NCBI GenBank assembly: GCA_964625525.1 | Contig: CAZVEE010000108.1 | Coordinates: 1 to 9,984, forward strand | Source: CAZVEE01 sp964625525 | GTDB taxonomy: Bacteria > Pseudomonadota > Alphaproteobacteria > JAJFIK01 | Reading direction: 5' to 3' | DNA length: 9,984 nucleotides | Shown: positions 1 through 4,034 of the stretch, one piece after another | Layout: each line of letters opens with the position of its first letter | How positions within the stretch are numbered: position 1 is the stretch's first letter | Notes under the pieces: model-generated | What the model was told of the DNA's origin: nothing | Databases searched by the model: none | The model's input: only the letters and a program-made list of their open reading frames with translations | Translations under genes and position numbers: made by a program

Positions 1-377
1 AGCGCGCCCGTCTCGATGCCCAGGGTCTCGTAGAACAGCGCCGCGCCAGGCGTCGAAGCCACGACCTGGGCTCGGTACTGATAGAGCGCCGCCACCAGGA
101 AGATCAGCCCCAAGGCAATGAAAATCACCACGGGCACCATGCTGGAGGTCCGCCGCGGCGGCAGTACCGCTTCGGGCCTGAGCGGCTTGGGCGCATTCAC
201 AAGCCCTTGCAGCGCCCCGGACGACAACTGCGCACTGGCCTGCACGGTCGCATCATCCGGCATCTCCTGAAACCAGGCGTGATTGCACTTGGCGCAGCGC
301 ACGGTCCGCCCGTGCGGCGCGAAGCTGCTCGCGTCGGTCAGATACCTCGTTGAACAGGCCGGGCACGTCAGTATCAT
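1..377 (-). CDS. MJ0042-type zinc-ribbon membrane protein (partial, C-terminus beyond window)
   Basis: Read on the minus strand from ATG at 377, the frame stays open to the window edge and gives the first 125 residues. It begins MILTCPACSTRY and has a four-cysteine zinc ribbon: C5-x2-C8 and C28-x2-C31, followed by N-H-A-W-F, which is the usual ending of MJ0042/zinc_ribbon_4/5 domains. A Pro-rich linker (about 62-78) leads to one hydrophobic segment (about 80-98), so the ribbon probably lies in the cytoplasm and the rest outside. Proteins of this build often stand divergent from ftsE in alphaproteobacteria; their biochemical role is not established. The stretch before the ATG has only a weak Shine-Dalgarno match (GGCGAG). 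The zinc-ribbon call is firm; the function is unknown. Confidence 0.85.
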   Translation of the reverse strand, partial: MILTCPACSTRYLTDASSFAPHGRTVRCAKCNHAWFQEMPDDATVQASAQLSSGALQGLVNAPKPLRPEAVLPPRRTSSMVPVVIFIALGLIFLVAALYQYRAQVVASTPGAALFYETLGIETGA

Positions 378-438
378 CAGCTCGCCTAGGCACGCGTTAC
401 CCGGGGCCGGGAATCGGTCTACCCATAAGCGGGGGACC

Positions 439-463
439 GTCATGGAGCCAAAGGCGCCATGAC
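439..463. repeat. 25-bp interrupted palindrome between divergent genes (possible operator)
   Basis: The arms GTCATGG (439-445) and CCATGAC (457-463) are perfect inverted repeats. After one A/G mismatch, an inner GCC/GGC pair follows around an AAA triloop (450-452). This gives ten paired positions in 25 bases, lying 61 bases upstream of the zinc-ribbon start and 155 bases upstream of ftsE. There is no T-run on either side, and a terminator makes little sense between divergent promoters, so a DNA dyad bound by a dimeric regulator, or a leader hairpin of the zinc-ribbon transcript, is more likely. No known regulator is recognised. Confidence 0.5.
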
Positions 464-481
464 CGCGGCCGGGCCGTTCTT

Positions 482-519
482 CCGAAACGGGTTGGTTATT
501 ACTAATCTAGCTGTTTCGG
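482..519. repeat. Inverted repeat flanking an AT-rich tract upstream of ftsE (possible promoter or leader hairpin)
   Basis: CCGAAAC (482-488) and GTTTCGG (513-519) are perfect inverted repeats. In RNA the stem can grow to nine pairs through a G-U (489/512) and a G-C (490/511). The 20-odd bases between the arms (about 491-510, GTTATTACTAATCTAG region) are the most AT-rich stretch of the divergent region and are the best place for a promoter, though no clear -35/-10 pair can be assigned on either strand. Whether the repeat acts as DNA or RNA cannot be decided here. Confidence 0.4.
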
Positions 520-603
520 CCCCGGCATGGCCACCGCAAAGTGCCCCAATTCGTGCCGTCCCATGGACATCCAAGATGGATGGACATAGGGCGGGGTGAG
601 CGT

Positions 604-610
604 GAAGGGA
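604..610 (+). promoter_or_regulatory. Shine-Dalgarno that sets the ftsE start at GTG 619
   Basis: GAAGGGA at 604-610 lies eight bases before GTG 619. The resulting protein begins M-V-R-F-E-N-V, which matches where FtsE proteins normally begin. Upstream in-frame starts (GTG 541, ATG 580) would add 13-26 residues with no resemblance to FtsE and have no comparable ribosome-binding site. Confidence 0.75.
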
Positions 611-618
611 AAGCCGCC

Positions 619-1395
619 GTGGTCCGATTTGAGAATGTGGGCATGAGATATGGTCTCGGGCCCGAAGTCCTGCGCGACATCACGTTCGATCTGGAACCGG
701 GGACCTTCCATATCCTCACGGGGCCGTCGGGCGCGGGCAAGACGTCCCTGCTGAAGCTGATGTATCTCGCCCATCGGCCGTCACGCGGCCTGATCTCGAT
801 GTTCGGCCAAGACATGGCGACCGTACCGCGCCAGCACCTGCCCTTTCTGCGCCGGCGCATCGGCGTGATCTTCCAGGAGTTCCGCCTGCTTGAACATCTG
901 ACCGCGTTCGAGAATGTGGCATTGCCACTGAAGATCGCCGGCATGGATCCGGAGACTTACGAAAGTGATGTGCACGAGTTGCTGACCTGGGTGGGCCTGG
1001 GCGACCGGGTGGACGCCCGCCCCCCAACGCTATCGGGGGGAGAGAAACAGCGCGTCGCCATCGCCCGCGCCGTCGTCGCCAAGCCCGATCTGATCCTGGC
1101 CGATGAACCGACCGGCAATGTGGATCCGGATCTGGGCCGGCGTTTACTGCACTTGTTTCTGGAACTGAACAAGCTTGGGGCCACGGTGCTCGTGGCCACC
1201 CACGACACGGGCATCGTCGCGGAAGTGGGCGGACCCAACCTGCATATTGAAGCAGGGCGTTTGCAGCAGGTGCGCAAAGCCTCGCACCGCGCGACCCCGC
1301 GCGGGGGCACCCGCAGCGCCATGCGCTCGCATCCCACCGGCACCGCACCGTCTTCCCCAGACACCTCCGATCCGCGCGAGGGAGCCCGCTCATGA
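619..1395 (+). CDS. ftsE: Cell division ATP-binding protein FtsE
   Basis: FtsE is the cytoplasmic ATPase of the FtsEX complex, an ABC-type machine at the division septum that transmits ATP hydrolysis through FtsX to activate peptidoglycan hydrolases or their regulators in the periplasm. With GTG 619 as start it has 258 residues. Visible motifs are Walker A GPSGAGKT (35-42), Q-loop Q86, signature LSGGEKQ (138-144), Walker B LILADEP with catalytic E163, D-loop after it, and H-loop H195 in A-T-H-D. The ATPase core ends near residue 218. A tail of about 40 residues rich in Ser, Pro, Thr, Arg and Gly follows, making it longer than the usual 220-230 residues. Its TGA overlaps the ftsX ATG (ATGA at 1392-1395), so the two are translationally coupled. 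The identification is very secure. Confidence 0.97.
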   Translation: MVRFENVGMRYGLGPEVLRDITFDLEPGTFHILTGPSGAGKTSLLKLMYLAHRPSRGLISMFGQDMATVPRQHLPFLRRRIGVIFQEFRLLEHLTAFENVALPLKIAGMDPETYESDVHELLTWVGLGDRVDARPPTLSGGEKQRVAIARAVVAKPDLILADEPTGNVDPDLGRRLLHLFLELNKLGATVLVATHDTGIVAEVGGPNLHIEAGRLQQVRKASHRATPRGGTRSAMRSHPTGTAPSSPDTSDPREGARS

Positions 1396-2330
1396 TTGCT
1401 CAGACCAGCCTTGAGGGCCTGCGCGCCGGCGCGGCAGCCCAGCTTCAGGTGCTGACCGCCCAGGTGAAGACCATCATTCCACCCGGCGCCGCATCGGGGC
1501 GCTCGCTCTACGCCGTCGTCGCGGTGATGTGCTATCTGGCCAGCCTGACCCTCGGCCTGACCTTGACCGTGCGCCAGCTCGCCAGCGAATACGCCAAGGA
1601 CCTGTCGGGCACGGTGACCATCCAGATCAAACCCTCCGACGCGGCGGACCCAGACCAGCAAATGGCGCGCGCCATCGCGCTGCTGGAGGCCACGCCAGGA
1701 CTTTATGACATCGCCCCCATCAGTACCGAGGAGGCGGAAGCGTTGGTGGCGCCTTACATCGGCCGGGGCAACCTGCCGGCCGATGTACAGATCCCGCAAA
1801 TGATCGATCTGCGTCTGGACCAGAACAATGCCCCGGACTTGGATGAGCTGGCCGCCAGATTATCGGCGGAGGTCCCGGGCGCGGAAGTGAATGATCACTC
1901 CCGCTGGAAATCCCGTCTGCTCGCCTTTTCCACCTCCTTGCAAGGCATGTCGGTGGCGGCATTGATGCTGATCGTGTTGGCCGCTGTTGCCATTGTCGCC
2001 TTCGCGACCCGCGCCGCCATGGCTGCCAATCAACAGGTGGTGGAGGTGCTGCATCTCATTGGCGCGGAGGACCGTTTCATCGCCTCGGAGTTCCAGGGCC
2101 ATTTCATGCGCCTGGGGCTGTGGGCGGGGCTCGCCGGGGCGGCGGTCGCGGCGGCGACCTTGTTTTTAGTGGGCCAAGTTGCAGGCGCGGATGCGGAATT
2201 CTTTATCCCCGGCCTCGTCCTGCAATGGGAAGCTTATGCCGCCTTGTTGTTAGTTCCGCTGCTCAGTGGGCTTGTCGCCATGCTTACGGCTAGATTGACC
2301 GCTTTATCGGTGATTGGGCGGGTTCTCTAA
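1392..2330 (+). CDS. ftsX: Cell division protein FtsX (ABC transporter permease)
   Basis: FtsX is the membrane partner of FtsE. The 312 residues show the expected plan: a cytoplasmic N-terminus (1-38), a first membrane segment (about 39-60), a periplasmic domain of about 120 residues (61-182) that in other bacteria contacts peptidoglycan hydrolase activators, and three C-terminal membrane segments (about 184-207, 240-262 and 281-303). The cytoplasmic stretch V-E-V-L-H-L-I-G-A-E-D-R-F-I (217-230), between membrane segments 2 and 3, is typical of FtsX and is the coupling region to the ATPase. The start codon overlaps the ftsE stop. A 27-base gap separates it from the next gene, consistent with one operon. 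FtsX is poorly conserved in sequence, so the call rests on the topology, this motif and the ftsE partner; together they are strong. Confidence 0.95.
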   Translation: MIAQTSLEGLRAGAAAQLQVLTAQVKTIIPPGAASGRSLYAVVAVMCYLASLTLGLTLTVRQLASEYAKDLSGTVTIQIKPSDAADPDQQMARAIALLEATPGLYDIAPISTEEAEALVAPYIGRGNLPADVQIPQMIDLRLDQNNAPDLDELAARLSAEVPGAEVNDHSRWKSRLLAFSTSLQGMSVAALMLIVLAAVAIVAFATRAAMAANQQVVEVLHLIGAEDRFIASEFQGHFMRLGLWAGLAGAAVAAATLFLVGQVAGADAEFFIPGLVLQWEAYAALLLVPLLSGLVAMLTARLTALSVIGRVL

Positions 2331-2357
2331 CCTGCCGGCGACCCGCAACTGCGACGG

Positions 2358-2963
2358 ATGGCGATGAGAGGACTGCTCAAAGTCGGTGGCGCCTTGGCCC
2401 TGGTCTGGACTCTGGGGCTCTTGGTCTTTATTGCCCAAATCCCGCGCACCGTAGACGGGCCGGCCCGTCCGGCGCCGGCCGCCGTGGACGTGCCGTTCCC
2501 CAAAGCGGATGCCATTGTCGTGCTCACGGGGGGGCAAAATCGCCTTCAGGCTGGCGTGGATCTTCTGTCTCAACGCCAGGGCGCGCGCCTGCTCATCACC
2601 GGGGTTCATGTGGACACAAGCCGCGAGGTGCTGCGCCGCCAAGTGGGCGACGCGGCCGGGCGCTTCGATTGCTGCGTGGATCTCGACCACAAGGCACTGT
2701 CCACGTGGGGCAATGCCCAGGAGACGGCTTTGTGGGCCGAGCGCAATGGCTATCGCTCGCTCATTGTCGTGACCGCTCATTATCACATGCCGCGCAGCCT
2801 GCTGGAGTTTCGTCGGGCCATGCCGGATATGGACCTGATCCCCCATCCCGTTTTTCCTGGTGGTGTGGAAATGGAGAGCTGGTGGAACCATGCCGCCACC
2901 GGCCGTTTGGTCATCGCTGAATACACGAAATTCCTCGCCGCCCTGGTGGGCCTGTCCGTATAG
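2358..2963 (+). CDS. YdcF/SanA-like DUF218 family protein
   Basis: A protein of 201 residues with one N-terminal membrane anchor (about 6-27) and a DUF218 domain. Family marks are D-A-I-V-V-L-T-G-G-Q (51-60) with the Gly pair, the A-R-L-L-I-T-G strand (76-82), S-T-W-G-N-A-Q-E-T (115-123), and V-V-T-A-H-Y-H-M-P-R-S (137-147). DUF218 proteins such as SanA and YdcF in E. coli are linked to envelope barrier function, but no reaction is firmly established. The topology suggests that the domain faces the periplasm. It sits between ftsX and plsC with 27-base gaps on both sides, which fits an envelope role. ATG 2358 has no good Shine-Dalgarno and ATG 2364 is equally possible. A run of seven G (2528-2534) codes for the conserved Gly pair; the frame through it is intact. 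Confidence 0.88.
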   Translation: MAMRGLLKVGGALALVWTLGLLVFIAQIPRTVDGPARPAPAAVDVPFPKADAIVVLTGGQNRLQAGVDLLSQRQGARLLITGVHVDTSREVLRRQVGDAAGRFDCCVDLDHKALSTWGNAQETALWAERNGYRSLIVVTAHYHMPRSLLEFRRAMPDMDLIPHPVFPGGVEMESWWNHAATGRLVIAEYTKFLAALVGLSV

Positions 2964-2964
2964 T

Positions 2965-2990
2965 CGCGCCTGAATAAAGGGGGCGCGCCC
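2965..2990 (+). repeat. Inverted repeat overlapping the plsC ribosome-binding site
   Basis: CGCGCC (2965-2970) can pair with GGCGCG (2982-2987). The loop holds most of the strong Shine-Dalgarno AAAGGGGG (2976-2983), and the 10-bp palindrome GGGCGCGCCC (2981-2990) ends directly before ATG 2991. The Shine-Dalgarno and its spacing support ATG 2991 as the plsC start. The six-pair stem may limit initiation, but in GC-rich DNA it could be chance. Confidence 0.35.
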
Positions 2991-3731
2991 ATGCGGCAGA
3001 TCCGGACAGCGGTGTTCATGACCTGGCTGATAGGGGTGACAGCAGTGCTGGGCCTTGTGGGCCTGCCTCTCCTCGCCCTGCCGCGCCGCTTCGCCTGGAT
3101 CCCCTATGACATCTGGGTCCGCGCCGTTTTGGGGGGCTTCGCCACCATCATTGGCGTGCACGTCGTGGTGCGGGGACAAGACCACTTACCCACAGATGGG
3201 CGGCCCGTGCTGCTTGCGTCCAAGCACCAGGCCATGTGGGACACGGTGAAAGTCTTCGACTTGCTGCCTCATCCGGCCGTCATCTTAAAGCGCGAACTGT
3301 TGTTCCTGCCCATTTATGGCTGGTTTGCCACCAAGCTCGGCATGATTGGCATTGACCGTGCCGCCCATGCCTCGGCGCTGCGACGCATGGTGGCTGAGTC
3401 CCGCGCACGCCTGGACGAGGGCCGCTCCATCGTCATCTTCCCCGAAGGCACCCGCACAGCCCCTGGCGCCCCCGCCGATTACAAGCCGGGCGTCGCCGCC
3501 CTTTATCGCCAGTTAAATGTGCCTTGTGTGCCAGTGGCGCTCAATTCCGGCCTGTGCTGGCCTGGACATGGCTTTGACTTCCGGCCCGGCACCATCACGC
3601 TGGACGTCTTGGAGCCAATTCCCCCTGGTCTCCCCCGGCACGCCTTCCTGGAGACCTTACGCGAACGCATTGAGACCGCAAGCGACCGCCTTCTCCAAGA
3701 GATACCCACAAGGCAAAGCTCGCAAAGATAG
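2991..3731 (+). CDS. plsC: PlsC-like 1-acyl-sn-glycerol-3-phosphate acyltransferase
   Basis: The enzyme transfers an acyl group to lysophosphatidic acid to make phosphatidic acid, the precursor of membrane phospholipids, at the inner membrane. The 246 residues carry the acyltransferase motifs in order: H79-Q-A-M-W-D84 (HX4D catalytic pair), the K-R-E-L-L-F-L-P region (100-107) with following G-W, F-P-E-G-T-R (150-155) for phosphate binding, and the C-V-P-V-A-L-N-S-G block (179-187). A hydrophobic segment (about 8-30) anchors the N-terminus, and a second (about 43-60) precedes the catalytic His. It is the last gene of the ftsE-ftsX-ydcF-plsC run. No T-tailed hairpin is seen after its TAG. Acyl donor and exact acceptor are inferred from the family; ornithine-lipid acyltransferases share these motifs, but the length and context favour PlsC. 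Confidence 0.9.
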   Translation: MRQIRTAVFMTWLIGVTAVLGLVGLPLLALPRRFAWIPYDIWVRAVLGGFATIIGVHVVVRGQDHLPTDGRPVLLASKHQAMWDTVKVFDLLPHPAVILKRELLFLPIYGWFATKLGMIGIDRAAHASALRRMVAESRARLDEGRSIVIFPEGTRTAPGAPADYKPGVAALYRQLNVPCVPVALNSGLCWPGHGFDFRPGTITLDVLEPIPPGLPRHAFLETLRERIETASDRLLQEIPTRQSSQR

Positions 3732-3773
3732 CAATTCGATCAAAGAGCACTTTTTGCAAGCATTGCTATGAGA

Positions 3774-3789
3774 AACAACGCACATTGTT
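3774..3789. promoter_or_regulatory. 16-bp dyad in the nrdJ upstream region (unassigned operator)
   Basis: AACAACGCACATTGTT consists of AACAA and TTGTT, perfect inverted repeats around six bases. It lies 245 bases before nrdJ and 43 bases after plsC. Its length equals that of an NrdR box, but the bases do not match the NrdR consensus, so no regulator is assigned. Confidence 0.3.
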
Positions 3790-3835
3790 CGATGACATAT
3801 CCCCGTTCGCATCGGCCAACGCTTCAGTCCCCGCG

Positions 3836-3877
3836 CCAGGACTGTGGATAAGCCATAGGATAAGGCAAGTGTCCTGG
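3836..3877 (+). repeat. Stem-loop CCAGGAC...GTCCTGG enclosing a DnaA box
   Basis: CCAGGAC (3836-3842) and GTCCTGG (3871-3877) are perfect 7-bp inverted repeats with a 28-base interior. The interior holds two direct copies of GGATAAG (3846-3852 and 3858-3864), twelve bases apart start to start; the first is part of a perfect DnaA box. No T-run follows, so this is not a standard terminator for plsC. Confidence 0.4.
3843..3851 (-). promoter_or_regulatory. Perfect DnaA box (TTATCCACA on the minus strand) upstream of nrdJ
   Basis: TGTGGATAA on the plus strand is the exact reverse complement of the consensus DnaA 9-mer TTATCCACA. It lies 183 bases before the nrdJ start. DnaA is known to control the class I RNR operon nrdAB in E. 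coli through such boxes, so control of RNR supply by the initiator is plausible here. A second GGATAAG (3858-3864) resembles half of a box. One 9-mer can occur by chance; position is the main argument. Confidence 0.5.
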
Positions 3878-3911
3878 GGTCAGCGCGAAAACTGTGCACT
3901 TTTCCCCTGAG

Positions 3912-3987
3912 TTTACACACATAGCGTGCAAGACGAAAGAACGAAAAGAGAACGAAGCTTGACGCTCTCGCAGGGAAAGACCACCAT
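3912..3987 (+). promoter_or_regulatory. nrdJ: Candidate nrdJ promoter region (two weak alternatives)
   Basis: Two -35-like hexamers are visible. TTTACA (3912-3917) would place a -10 near 3935-3940 (a poor GAAAGA) and a transcript start inside the LexA box, the classic geometry for LexA repression. TTGACG (3959-3964) with a 17-base spacer gives CACCAT (3982-3987), three matches to TATAAT, and would start transcription downstream of the 5' arm of the leader repeat at 3963. Neither is strong. Confidence 0.3.
3939..3953. promoter_or_regulatory. LexA (SOS) box, GAAC-N7-GAAC, upstream of nrdJ
   Basis: GAAC at 3939-3942 and GAAC at 3950-3953 are separated by exactly seven bases (GAAAAGA). Read on the minus strand this is GTTC-N7-GTTC, the direct-repeat LexA box of alphaproteobacteria, with the T-rich centre often seen in such boxes. 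It lies 81 bases before nrdJ and 207 bases after plsC, so nrdJ is the only sensible target. This predicts DNA-damage induction of the ribonucleotide reductase. Confidence 0.6.
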
Positions 3988-4028
3988 ACCGCCGACGCCA
4001 GCACCTGACTGCGCAAACCGCGAGAGCG
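3963..4028 (+). promoter_or_regulatory. nrdJ: 9-bp inverted repeat that can mask the nrdJ ribosome-binding site
   Basis: CGCTCTCGC (3963-3971) is the exact reverse complement of GCGAGAGCG (4020-4028). The 3' arm contains the only purine-rich Shine-Dalgarno candidate of nrdJ (GAGAGCGAG, 4022-4030), five to six bases before ATG 4035. In a transcript starting upstream of 3963 this stem would hide the ribosome-binding site, leaving a 48-base loop. The vitamin B12-box core of cobalamin riboswitches was not found, so if it is a leader control it is not an obvious known riboswitch. Confidence 0.4.
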
Positions 4029-4034
4029 AGCCCC

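Noticed and set aside
541..618. In-frame N-terminal extension of FtsE from GTG 541 or ATG 580
   Set aside because: The extra residues have no FtsE likeness and no ribosome-binding site; GTG 619 has GAAGGGA at an eight-base spacing and gives the usual M-V-R-F-E-N-V start.
957..1799. Long minus-strand frame opposite ftsE and ftsX
   Set aside because: It crosses two certain genes on the other strand, has a His/Arg/Gly-rich composition typical of GC-rich shadow frames and no recognisable domain.
2528..2534. G7 run in ydcF as a frameshift site
   Set aside because: The frame is intact on both sides and the run simply codes for the conserved Gly pair.
2304..3185. 293-codon minus-strand frame opposite ydcF and plsC
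   Set aside because: Shadow of two genes with clear family motifs; composition is low-complexity and no motif is visible.
3732..3780. Rho-independent terminator after plsC (AAAG-AGCA-CTTTTTG)
   Set aside because: The possible stem is only four weak A/T-rich pairs, so it does not meet terminator criteria.
3732..4034. Cobalamin riboswitch upstream of the B12-dependent nrdJ
   Set aside because: I looked for the conserved B12-box core (GCCACTG-like) and the usual roughly 200-base layout and did not find them; an Rfam search would settle it.
3732..4034. NrdR boxes upstream of nrdJ
   Set aside because: No pair of 16-bp sites with the CTATATAT-type core was found; the 16-bp dyad at 3774 has a different sequence and no partner about 31 bases away.
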